Positions 1 to 5,681 of a DNA stretch of 6,316 bases are shown here, piece after piece. A model generated the notes under the pieces. The model was not told the DNA's origin. It saw only the letters and a list, made by a program, of their open reading frames with translations, and did no database searches. The stretch's first letter is position 1, and each line of letters starts with the position of its first letter. The stretch is taken from NCBI GenBank assembly GCA_029946075.1, contig JAQSDT010000042.1:1-6316 (forward strand). Reading direction: 5' to 3'. The DNA is from a bacterium (GTDB lineage: Bacteria; Pseudomonadota; Alphaproteobacteria; Rhizobiales; Xanthobacteraceae). The position numbers and the translations under genes were made by a program.

Positions 1-2
1 TG

Positions 3-401
3 TCGGTGCCGTCGGTCTACGAGACGCCGCTGTCGACATCGGATGGCGATACCTGGCGCGGCGGTCCGCGGCCGGGGACATCGATGCCCGATGCGCCGAT
101 CGCCGATCGCGACGGCCGCTCGACCTACCTGACCGAAGCCTTCATCCGGCAGGGAACGGGGTTTGCATTGCTGGAGTTCGGCAACGGCGCCGCCGTCGAG
201 ACGCCGGATGGTGTCGGCGCGATCCGGATCGGCGGCGAGAACGGCCTCGCTGATCCCCTGGGTTTTGCGGCAAAGCGCTACGACGCCGAGCCGGGCACCG
301 CCTATCTGCTGCGGCCGGACGGTTACGTCGCGGCGCGGTTCCGTAAACCGACGCCGGCAGCGATCGATGCGGCGCTGTCGCGCGCATCCGGAATCAATTG
401 A
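3..401 (+). CDS. FAD-dependent aromatic hydroxylase, C-terminal part (5' end outside window)
   Basis: The frame is open to the left edge, so this is the last 132 or so codons of a longer gene; a GTG at 6 is not a credible true start. The residues resemble the C-terminal thioredoxin-like domain of class A flavoprotein hydroxylases (PheA/TfdB/MhpA-like, usually 500-600 aa), notably the closing YLLRPDGYVAARFR motif near residues 100-114 of the visible part. Family members add a hydroxyl to a phenolic ring using NAD(P)H, FAD and O2; the FAD-binding and catalytic domains are upstream and unseen. The stop at 399-401 is 7 bp before the DUF2783 gene, so the two are co-transcribed. Its place ahead of hmgA suggests it feeds a ring compound, perhaps a hydroxyphenylacetate, into homogentisate; that is inference and the substrate is unknown. 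Confidence 0.72.
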   Translation, partial: SVPSVYETPLSTSDGDTWRGGPRPGTSMPDAPIADRDGRSTYLTEAFIRQGTGFALLEFGNGAAVETPDGVGAIRIGGENGLADPLGFAAKRYDAEPGTAYLLRPDGYVAARFRKPTPAAIDAALSRASGIN

Positions 402-408
402 GGGAACG

Positions 409-645
409 ATGGCGCTCTCGACCGGTTCGAATTTCGGCAAGCCCGACGACGCCTTCCGCGCCATCGTCGAGGCGCATCGCGGTCTGAGCGAGGCGCAGAG
501 CGCCGACCTCGACGCCGCGCTGGTGCTCGTGCTCGCCAACCATATCGGCGATATCGCCGTGCTCAACGAGGCGATCGCGCTCGCCAGGCGGCGGATGCTC
601 GACGCCGCCGATCAGCAGCAACAACAGCAACAGCAACAGCAATAA
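409..645 (+). CDS. DUF2783 family small protein with polyglutamine tail
   Basis: A 78-residue protein resembling DUF2783, a small alpha-helical family of unknown function often found next to FAD-dependent hydroxylases. Residues about 9-62 carry the family-like core (AHRGLSEAQS, then LVLVLANHIGD and an alanine-rich helix ending ALARRRM). There is no signal peptide or membrane segment. The start ATG follows GAGGG at about 400-404, which overlaps the stop of the preceding gene, so the two are probably translationally coupled. Residues 69-78 are ten consecutive glutamines encoded by mixed CAG/CAA codons, directly before TAA. That tail is not part of the domain and is probably a lineage-specific extension. 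A role as a small partner of the flavoprotein is suggested only by gene order. Confidence 0.82.
   Translation: MALSTGSNFGKPDDAFRAIVEAHRGLSEAQSADLDAALVLVLANHIGDIAVLNEAIALARRRMLDAADQQQQQQQQQQ
613..642 (+). repeat. CAG/CAA glutamine-codon run
   Basis: Ten consecutive Gln codons, a mixture of CAG and CAA, at the very 3' end of the DUF2783 gene. Every base triplet is CA(A/G), so the tract could expand or contract by whole codons without disturbing the reading frame or the stop. Confidence 0.9.
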
Positions 646-666
646 ACCAAGTCAGGAATTGAATTG

Positions 667-1419
667 ATGGCCGAGGGTACCAAGGGTTTCGCGTCCACGA
701 CCGACATGGCGGAGAAGAAGATCACCTTCTCGGAGATCGGCACCGATCTCTACGCCTTCACCGCCGAGGGCGATCCGAACTCCGCCATCATCGTCGGCGA
801 CGACGGCTGCCTGGTGTTCGACGCGCAGTCGACACCGGCGATGGCCCACAAAGTGATCGACCGCGTCCGCACCGTCACCGACAAGCCGATCAAATATGTC
901 GTGCTGTCGCATTATCACGCCGTGCGCGTGCTCGGGGCCTCCGCCTACAAGGCGCAGGGCATCGTCGCATCGGCGGAAACCTACCGGCTGATCGAGGAGC
1001 GCGGCCAGCAGGATTGGGATTCCGAATATGGCCGTTTCCCGCGGCTGTTTCAGGACGCGCAGAGCATTCCAGGCCTGACCTGGCCGACGCTGACCTTCGA
1101 AGGCGAGATGTCGATCTATCTCGGCAAGCGCGAAGTGCGGCTGATGCAGCTCGGCGCCGGCCACACCTCGGGCGACATCGTGGCCTGGGTGCCGGATGCC
1201 GAGGTGATGTTCTCGGGCGACCTGATCGAATATCACTCGGCCTGCTATTGCGGCGACGCGCATTTGCGCGAATGGCCGATGACGCTGAACGAAATCCGCG
1301 CCTTCAATCCGAAGGCGATTGCGCCCGGCCGCGGCGACGCGCTCAAGGGCCTCTCGACCGGGCGCGATGCGATCGCGATGACGCGCGACTTCGTCACCTC
1401 GCTGTATGGCGCGGCCTAA
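667..1419 (+). CDS. MBL-fold metallo-hydrolase, truncated by an in-frame TAA
   Basis: A 250-residue cytoplasmic protein of the metallo-beta-lactamase fold. ATG 667 is preferred over TTG 664 because AGGA at 654-657 lies 9 nt upstream. The N-terminal beta region (AIIVGDDGCLVFDAQ) leads to the metal loop HYHAVR: H82 and H84 are present, but the usual Asp and His of HxHxDH are V86 and R87. H166 lies in GHTSGD and D185 in SGD, while the final PGHG-like histidine is R222 (PGRGD). One metal site is thus mostly intact and the second mostly lost. The TAA at 1417-1419 removes about 70 residues that continue in the same frame, so this copy may be inactive, read through, or wrongly sequenced. It sits 21 bp after the DUF2783 gene in the same operon. 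Its substrate is unknown; a thioester or lactone linked to aromatic breakdown is a guess. Confidence 0.78.
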   Translation: MAEGTKGFASTTDMAEKKITFSEIGTDLYAFTAEGDPNSAIIVGDDGCLVFDAQSTPAMAHKVIDRVRTVTDKPIKYVVLSHYHAVRVLGASAYKAQGIVASAETYRLIEERGQQDWDSEYGRFPRLFQDAQSIPGLTWPTLTFEGEMSIYLGKREVRLMQLGAGHTSGDIVAWVPDAEVMFSGDLIEYHSACYCGDAHLREWPMTLNEIRAFNPKAIAPGRGDALKGLSTGRDAIAMTRDFVTSLYGAA

Positions 1420-1632
1420 ACCTCGGTCGCGCGGGGCCGCAATCTGAAGGAATCGATGGCGGCGACCCGCGAGGTGATGGACCCGAAATTTTCCAGCTTT
1501 GCCATCTACGAGCACTGCCTGCCGTTCAATGTCTCGCGCGCATTCGACGAGGCCTCGGGGATCGACGATCCCGTGATCTGGACCGACAAGCGCGATCAGG
1601 AAATGTGGGCCGCCCTGCAAGGAGGAGGATGA
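1420..1632 (+). pseudogene. Detached in-frame C-terminal segment of the MBL-fold gene
   Basis: Directly after TAA 1417-1419 the same frame stays open for 70 codons to TGA 1630-1632. The residues look like genuine protein (MDPKFSSFAIYEHCLPFNVS, later DEASGIDDPVIWT and a closing DQEMWAALQGGG) and third positions are GC-rich as in the neighbours. With the upstream part the gene would encode 321 residues and reach hmgA with no gap, which is what the operon layout predicts. A single base change at 1417 (CAA or AAA to TAA) would explain the break. An internal ATG at 1456 has AAGGA at 1447-1451 and could restart a 58-residue fragment, though that is probably chance. Confidence 0.65.
1621..1628 (+). 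promoter_or_regulatory. Strong Shine-Dalgarno of hmgA
   Basis: GGAGGAGG ends 6 nt before ATG 1635 but directly abuts the in-frame ATG 1629. The spacing decides for 1635. The motif doubles as the Gly codons at the end of the MBL-fold reading frame, so that frame runs straight into the hmgA ribosome site. Confidence 0.75.
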
Positions 1633-1634
1633 CC

Positions 1635-2981
1635 ATGAATATCAATACCTCGCCTGATCAGATCGTCAGAAGCACCGCGCAGGTAACGCCGGGCTACATG
1701 TCCGGTTTCAAGAACAGTTTTGAGACCGAGGCGCTGCCCGGCGCGCTGCCGATCGGCCGCAACTCGCCGCAGCGCTGCGCTTACGGCCTCTATGCCGAAC
1801 AACTGTCCGGCTCGCCGTTCACCGCGCCGCGCGGCGCCAATGAGCGCTCCTGGCTCTATCGCATTCGCCCGTCGGTGAAGCATTCCGGCCGCTTCGGCAA
1901 GGTCGATGCCGGGCTGTGGCGTACCGCGCCGTGCCATGAAGAGGAGATCATGGTCGAGCAGTTGCGCTGGGATCCGGCGCCGATCCCGAAGGAAGACCAA
2001 ACCTTCCTGCAGGGCGTGCAGACCATGACGACGGCAGGCGACGCCAACACCCAGGCCGGCATGGCCGCGCATGTCCTTCTCATCACGAAATCGATGGTCG
2101 ATCAGCATTTCTACAATGCCGACGGCGAGATGATGTTCGTGCTGCAGCAGGGCAATCTGCGCTTCGTCACCGAGTTCGGCCGCATCGGTGCCGGGCCCGG
2201 CGAAATCGTCGTGATCCCGCGCGGCGTCAAATTCCGCGTCGAGCTGCCATCGGGTCCCGCGCGCGGCTATCTCTGCGAGAACTACGGCGGCGCCTTCACG
2301 CTGCCGGAGCGCGGGCCGATCGGCGCCAATTGCCTCGCCAATTCGCGCGACTTCCTGACGCCGGTCGCCAGCTACGAGGACAAGGACACGCCGACCGAAC
2401 TCTACGTGAAGTGGGGCGGTTCGCTGTTCAGGACGACGCTGCCGCATTCGCCGATCGACGTGGTGGCGTGGCACGGCAATTACGCGCCCTACAAATACGA
2501 TCTGCGCACCTTCTCGCCGGTCGGCGCCATCGGCTTCGACCACCCCGATCCGTCGATCTTCACGGTGCTGACCTCGCCGTCGGAAACCGCGGGCACCGCC
2601 AACATCGATTTCGTGATTTTCCCGGAGCGCTGGGCGGTCGCCGAAAATACCTTCCGTCCGCCCTGGTATCACATGAACATCATGAGCGAGTTCATGGGGC
2701 TGATCTACGGCGTCTACGACGCCAAGCCGCAGGGCTTTACGCCGGGCGGAATCTCGCTGCACAACATGATGCTGCCGCACGGCCCGGACCGCGAAGCCTT
2801 CGACCACGCCAGCAACGGCGAACAGAAGCCGGTGAAGCTGACCGGCACCATGGCCTTCATGTTCGAGACACGATACCCGCAGCGCGTCACCACGCACGCG
2901 GCGAAGTCGGCAACGCTGCAGGACGACTACGCCGATTGCTGGAAGGGCCTGGAAAAGCGCTTCGATCCGAACCGGCCGTGA
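1635..2981 (+). CDS. hmgA: Homogentisate 1,2-dioxygenase
   Basis: A 448-residue cytosolic non-heme Fe(II) dioxygenase that opens the ring of homogentisate with O2 to give maleylacetoacetate, the central step of tyrosine/phenylalanine breakdown. The length is normal for the family. The sequence aligns with human HGD at a constant offset of 11 around the active site: iron ligands H346, E352 (in SEFMG) and H382 (in LPHGPD) match human H335, E341 and H371, and H303 in FDHPDPS matches H292. The N-terminal GFKNSFETEALPGALP block is also typical. The start is chosen by the GGAGGAGG spacing; ATG 1629 would add two residues and overlap the upstream TGA. It is the last tightly packed gene of the operon; a large palindrome follows before fahA. 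All key residues are present, so the enzyme should be active. Confidence 0.97.
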   Translation: MNINTSPDQIVRSTAQVTPGYMSGFKNSFETEALPGALPIGRNSPQRCAYGLYAEQLSGSPFTAPRGANERSWLYRIRPSVKHSGRFGKVDAGLWRTAPCHEEEIMVEQLRWDPAPIPKEDQTFLQGVQTMTTAGDANTQAGMAAHVLLITKSMVDQHFYNADGEMMFVLQQGNLRFVTEFGRIGAGPGEIVVIPRGVKFRVELPSGPARGYLCENYGGAFTLPERGPIGANCLANSRDFLTPVASYEDKDTPTELYVKWGGSLFRTTLPHSPIDVVAWHGNYAPYKYDLRTFSPVGAIGFDHPDPSIFTVLTSPSETAGTANIDFVIFPERWAVAENTFRPPWYHMNIMSEFMGLIYGVYDAKPQGFTPGGISLHNMMLPHGPDREAFDHASNGEQKPVKLTGTMAFMFETRYPQRVTTHAAKSATLQDDYADCWKGLEKRFDPNRP

Positions 2982-2990
2982 TTTCGCTTA

Positions 2991-3150
2991 TCCTCCCCTG
3001 GAGGGGGAGGGTCGGCTCATATTGAGCGCAGCGAAAATATGAGACGGGGTGGGGTGATCTCTCCACTCGGGCACTGTCGGATCCGGAGAGACCGTCACCC
3101 CACCCCGCCGCTCATTTCATTCGCGTCGACCCTCCCCCTCCAGGGGAGGG
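2991..3150. repeat. Large composite palindrome between hmgA and fahA
   Basis: Two inverted REP-like units fill most of the 208-bp gap. The outer arms 2992-3014 and 3127-3149 are perfectly complementary over 23 bp (CCTCCCCTGGAGGGGGAGGG core, itself partly self-complementary). The inner arms 3045-3057 and 3095-3107 pair perfectly over 13 bp (CGGGGTGGGGTGA), and TCTCTCC 3058-3064 pairs with GGAGAGA 3085-3091. The left unit also holds its own 8-bp stem (3016-3023 with 3036-3043). In RNA it would form a very stable cruciform or hairpin. It may stabilise the hmgA end of the message, reduce read-through to fahA, or simply be a dispersed repeat; there is no T-run to mark a classical terminator. No gene is visible here. 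Confidence 0.88.
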
Positions 3151-3189
3151 TGAATAGATAGCTCGCTCACATCTTCCACCGAGAACCCC

Positions 3190-4461
3190 ATGCCCCATCC
3201 CAACGACCCCAGCCTCCGCTCCTTCATCCCGGTCGCGCCGACCTCCGACTTCCCGATCCAGAATCTCCCCTACGGCGTATTCTCGTCGAAAGACGGTCTC
3301 GCCCCGCGCGTCGGTGTCGCCATCGGCGATTGCGTGCTCGATCTCTGGGAACTCGCGCAGGATTGCCGGTTCGATCTCGTGGAGCCTGCCGTGTTCGCCG
3401 CCGCGTCGCTCAATCCGTTCATGGCGCTCGGGCCCAAGGTGTGGTCGAGCACGCGCGCGCGGATCAGCGAGCTGCTGCGCGCCGATTATCCGGAGCTGCG
3501 CGACAACGAAAAGCTGCGCGCCCGCGCGCTGGTGCCGATGGCCGATGTGAAGCTGCATCTGCCGTTCGTTGTCTCCGGCTACACGGATTTCTATTCGTCG
3601 AAGGAGCACGCCACCAATGTCGGCGTCATGTTCCGCGGCAAGGACAATGCGCTGCAGCCGAACTGGCTGCACATGCCGATCGGCTACAACGGCCGCGCTT
3701 CCACCGTCGTGGCGTCGGGTACGCCGGTGCGCCGGCCGCGCGGGCAACTCAAGCCGCCGACGGCCGAGGTTCCGAGTTTCGGGCCATGCAAGCGGCTCGA
3801 TTTCGAACTCGAAATGGGCGTCGTGGTCGGCCAGCCCTCGACGATGGGCGAGATGCTCACCGAGAAGCAGGCCGAAGAAATGATCTTCGGCTTCGTGATC
3901 CTGAACGATTGGAGCGCGCGCGACATCCAGCAGTGGGAATACGTGCCGCTCGGACCGTTTCAGGCCAAGGTGTTCGCGACCTCGATCAGCCCGTGGGTGG
4001 TGATGCGCGAGGCGCTGGAGCCATTTCGTCTGCACGGCCCGGTGCAGGAGCCGAAGCCGCTGCCGTATCTGCAGCAGACCCAGCCGAACAATTATGACAT
4101 GCAGCTCGAGGTCGGCATGCGCGCCGGGCCGATGAATGCGCCTGCCAATATCAGCCGCACCAATTTCAAATACATGTACTGGTCGTCGGTGCAGCAGCTC
4201 GTGCACCACGCCGCCTGCGGCTGCGCCATGAATGTCGGCGATCTGCTCGGCAGCGGCACGATCTCAGGCCCGGAAAAGGACCAGCGCGGCAGCCTGCTGG
4301 AAATCAGCTGGAATGGTACCGAGCCGGTCGAATTCGCTGCCGGCGTCACGCGGACGTTCCTGGAGGACGGCGACTCGTTGGTCATGCGCGGCTGGTGCCA
4401 GGGCAACGGCTACCGCGTCGGCTTTGGCGAGGTCGAGGGGACGATTCTGGCGGCGGGGTGA
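3190..4461 (+). CDS. fahA: Fumarylacetoacetase (fumarylacetoacetate hydrolase)
   Basis: A 423-residue cytosolic hydrolase that cleaves fumarylacetoacetate into fumarate and acetoacetate, the last step of the homogentisate pathway. Length is close to the animal enzyme (419). The N-terminal SH3-like domain opens with SFIPVAPTSDFPIQNLPYGV, a hallmark of the family, and the catalytic FAH domain follows from about residue 125. Active-site positions match human FAH at an offset of 7: D133 (D126), H140 (H133, general base), E206 and E208 (E199, E201), D240 (D233) and K260 (K253), so the metal-binding set is complete. Only a weak GAGAA lies before ATG 3190, but the family-typical N-terminus supports this start. 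It is separated from hmgA by the palindrome, so it may share that transcript or have its own promoter, which I cannot identify. Confidence 0.97.
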   Translation: MPHPNDPSLRSFIPVAPTSDFPIQNLPYGVFSSKDGLAPRVGVAIGDCVLDLWELAQDCRFDLVEPAVFAAASLNPFMALGPKVWSSTRARISELLRADYPELRDNEKLRARALVPMADVKLHLPFVVSGYTDFYSSKEHATNVGVMFRGKDNALQPNWLHMPIGYNGRASTVVASGTPVRRPRGQLKPPTAEVPSFGPCKRLDFELEMGVVVGQPSTMGEMLTEKQAEEMIFGFVILNDWSARDIQQWEYVPLGPFQAKVFATSISPWVVMREALEPFRLHGPVQEPKPLPYLQQTQPNNYDMQLEVGMRAGPMNAPANISRTNFKYMYWSSVQQLVHHAACGCAMNVGDLLGSGTISGPEKDQRGSLLEISWNGTEPVEFAAGVTRTFLEDGDSLVMRGWCQGNGYRVGFGEVEGTILAAG

Positions 4462-4471
4462 TATCTCTCCT

Positions 4472-4555
4472 CGTCATTGCGAGCGAAGCGAAGCAATCCA
4501 CGTCTCGAATCGGGGACAGATGGATTGCTTCGTCGCTTCGCTCCTCGCAATGACG
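4472..4555. repeat. Palindromic intergenic repeat after fahA
   Basis: Left arm 4472-4500 (CGTCATTGCGAGCGAAGCGA, then AGCAATCCA) pairs with right arm 4521-4555. Blocks of 11, 9 and 9 or more bases match, broken by two 3-nt bulges present only in the right arm; a 20-nt loop lies between. This CGTCATTGCGAG...AGCAATCCA element is a familiar dispersed repeat in Bradyrhizobium-like genomes. It sits between the convergent fahA and DUF1272 genes, where the stem could also act as a transcription end for both. Confidence 0.88.
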
Positions 4556-4567
4556 GAGCAGACGAAC

Positions 4568-4879
4568 CTACCGCAGCTCCGGCGGAATATCCTTGATCCG
4601 CGCGCAATGCGCGGCGACGTCCTCGACGCTGTATTTCAGATGCACGCGCTTGTCCGACGGCACCTGCTTCGCCACGCACACGCCGGGCCGCCGCTCGGTT
4701 GCGGGCCGGATCGGCCGCGGCACAAAGCCGCCGCCGCAGTTCGGGCAGACATTATGCAGTTTGGTATCGACGCAATCGGCGCAAAACGTGCACTCGTAGG
4801 AACAGATCCGCGCATCCGTCGCCGCCGGCGGCAGATCCTTGTCGCAATATTCGCAGTTCGGGCGCAGTTGCAGGGCCAT
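4568..4879 (-). CDS. DUF1272 family cysteine-rich (zinc-ribbon-like) protein
   Basis: A 103-residue protein whose first half matches the DUF1272 pattern: LQLRPNCE, DLPP, then CSYECTFCADC and CPNCGG. Eight cysteines at 9, 12, 26, 30, 33, 36, 45 and 48 form CxxC pairs able to bind one or two zinc ions; a further Cys lies at 68. The molecular role of the family is not known. The C-terminal 45 residues (after RRPGVC) are a less conserved extension. ATG 4879 is chosen because family members begin one or two residues before LRPNCE; the frame is open further upstream (other ATGs are possible), and no strong Shine-Dalgarno is visible for any of them. It is convergent with fahA and downstream of lrp on the same strand, 213 bp away, so it is probably not part of the pathway. 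Confidence 0.85.
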   Translation of the reverse strand: MALQLRPNCEYCDKDLPPAATDARICSYECTFCADCVDTKLHNVCPNCGGGFVPRPIRPATERRPGVCVAKQVPSDKRVHLKYSVEDVAAHCARIKDIPPELR

Positions 4880-4986
4880 GATCGTCTCGTCAGGTGCTTC
4901 CGGCGCGATCATCGCAAATCGGACGCGAAACGCGAATGGCGAATTTCCCTCGAATTGGGACATGGCAACGGGAATGCGTGGGCCTG

Positions 4987-5081
4987 CATCCTTCGAGACG
5001 GCGCTTTGCGCCTGCTCAGGATGAGGGTTTTCTATCCCCTCATGGTGAGGAGCGCGGCAACGCCGCGCGTCTCGAACCATG
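4987..5081. repeat. Two adjacent imperfect hairpin repeats between lrp and the DUF1272 gene
   Basis: The first unit (4987-5023) starts CATCCTTCGAGACG and closes AGGATG, pairing at its ends with a GC-rich middle. The second (5041-5081) pairs CATGGT with ACCATG, and GCGCGGC 5052-5058 with GCCGCGC 5062-5068. The CTTCGAGACG / CGTCTCGAA pieces of the two units are inverted copies of each other, so the whole is a pair of related inverted elements. This is another repeat type common between genes of Bradyrhizobium-like genomes. It starts 12 bp past the lrp stop and could end lrp transcription. The rest of the gap (4880-4986) shows nothing I can identify. Confidence 0.75.
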
Positions 5082-5092
5082 CGGCCCGGATG

Positions 5093-5560
5093 CTACTTCC
5101 GCAGCGGCAGCTTCGTGCTCTCCTTCAACCGGTCCAGCACGATCGACGAGCGGACATGCGCCACGCTCTGGTGCGGCATCAGCACGTTGTTGACCAGATC
5201 AGACAGGTCCTTGAGGTCGCGCAGCACCACCTTGAGCACATAGTCGGCGTCGCCGGTCAGCGAATAGGCTTCCTGGATGTCGTCGACGCGGTTGACCAGC
5301 GCGCGGAATTTCTTGGCGTTGTCGGGCGAATGCGTCGCCAGCGTGATGTGAACGAAGGCGATCAGATGGAAGCCGAGCGCGGCTCCGGCGAGATCGGCGT
5401 GATAGCCGGCGATCACCTTCTCCTCCTCCAGCCGCATCCGCCGCCGCGAGCATTGCGAGGCCGACAGGCCGACGAGGTCGGCGAGCTGCTGGTTGGTCAG
5501 GCGGCCGTCATCCTGCAGCGCGGCCAGCATTTTGAGGTCGAAGGCGTCTACCGAGATCAT
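5093..5560 (-). CDS. Lrp/AsnC family transcriptional regulator
   Basis: A 155-residue DNA-binding protein of normal Lrp/AsnC length. It starts MISVDAFDLKMLAALQDDGR, has a winged helix-turn-helix at about residues 18-45 (LTNQQLADLVGLSASQCSRR, with recognition helix around S33-R41) and an RAM effector/oligomerisation domain from about 65 to 140, including the TGDADYVLKV turn (102-111) typical of the ligand site. Such proteins form dimers to octamers and sense amino acids. It is divergent from hppD across a 121-bp spacer with symmetric sites, so control of hppD, and perhaps of hmgA/fahA, in response to tyrosine, phenylalanine or a related compound is likely by position; this is not shown by the sequence. 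ATG 5560 is chosen by family N-terminus; no clear Shine-Dalgarno precedes it. Whether it activates or represses is unknown. Confidence 0.93.
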   Translation of the reverse strand: MISVDAFDLKMLAALQDDGRLTNQQLADLVGLSASQCSRRRMRLEEEKVIAGYHADLAGAALGFHLIAFVHITLATHSPDNAKKFRALVNRVDDIQEAYSLTGDADYVLKVVLRDLKDLSDLVNNVLMPHQSVAHVRSSIVLDRLKESTKLPLRK

Positions 5561-5579
5561 GCAAAATATGCCGGGTTGA

Positions 5580-5594
5580 TGCACAAAGCGTGCA
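5580..5594. promoter_or_regulatory. Inverted repeat, candidate Lrp/AsnC operator
   Basis: TGCAC-AAAGC-GTGCA is a perfect 5-bp-arm inverted repeat 20 bp upstream of the lrp start. Its GCACAAAGCG part (5581-5590) recurs in inverted orientation as CACTTTGCGC at 5627-5636 (8 of 10 identical, the differences being purine/purine or pyrimidine/pyrimidine), centres 46 bp apart. Paired sites in the divergent spacer would suit a multimeric Lrp-type protein. Identity of the binder is inference. Confidence 0.45.
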
Positions 5595-5626
5595 CCAATA
5601 TAACCGAAATTGCCTCCATTTGCATG

Positions 5627-5636
5627 CACTTTGCGC
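5627..5636 (-). promoter_or_regulatory. Second, inverted copy of the candidate operator core
   Basis: Read on the - strand this is GCGCAAAGTG, matching GCACAAAGCG at 5581-5590 at 8 of 10 positions. It overlaps the end of the TGCATGCA palindrome (5621-5628). It lies 46 bp upstream of the hppD start. Confidence 0.35.
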
Positions 5637-5651
5637 GAAATACGGCCGATA

Positions 5652-5665
5652 TTGATGCAGATCAA
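5652..5665. promoter_or_regulatory. Perfect FNR/FixK-type box upstream of hppD
   Basis: TTGAT-GCAG-ATCAA is an exact match to the FNR/FixK/Anr consensus TTGAT-N4-ATCAA, and the symmetry extends one base further on each side (5651-5666). Its centre (5658.5) is 23.5 bp before ATG 5682 and 98.5 bp upstream of the lrp start. So close to hppD it would more easily block than activate that gene, while the distance to lrp allows a standard class II activation site. Binding is inferred from consensus only. Confidence 0.6.
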
Positions 5666-5669
5666 TTTC

Positions 5670-5674
5670 GGGAG
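5670..5674 (+). promoter_or_regulatory. Shine-Dalgarno of hppD
   Basis: GGGAG lies 7 nt before ATG 5682 and supports that start over the in-frame ATG at 5736. Confidence 0.7.
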
Positions 5675-5681
5675 AACAGCC

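Noticed and set aside
652..1620. 322-codon open frame on the - strand opposite the MBL-fold gene
   Set aside because: Arg/His/Gly/Ala-rich composition without recognisable motifs; a shadow caused by high GC and third-position bias of the + strand gene.
1456..1632. Separate 58-codon gene starting at ATG 1456 with AAGGA upstream
   Set aside because: The same frame is open back to the TAA and looks like the tail of the MBL-fold protein; an independent gene is less likely than a broken one.
1596..2897. 433-codon open frame on the - strand opposite hmgA
   Set aside because: hmgA is certain from its active-site residues; the antisense frame is a low-complexity, Arg/His-rich shadow.
2991..3150. 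CRISPR array or insertion-sequence ends
   Set aside because: There are only two inverted units, no regularly spaced direct repeats, and no transposase or target-site duplication visible.
3112..4209. 365-codon open frame on the - strand opposite fahA
   Set aside because: Antisense shadow of a well-supported gene, with its 5' end inside the palindrome.
4568..5080. Longer start for the DUF1272 gene (170 codons)
   Set aside because: The extra N-terminal residues run through a hairpin repeat and do not resemble the family; ATG 4879 places the conserved LRPNCE at the usual position.
5600..5660. Sigma-70 -35/-10 promoter for hppD or lrp
   Set aside because: TTGCCT, TTGCAT and TATATT-like pieces exist, but no pair has acceptable spacing and a good match on the same strand.
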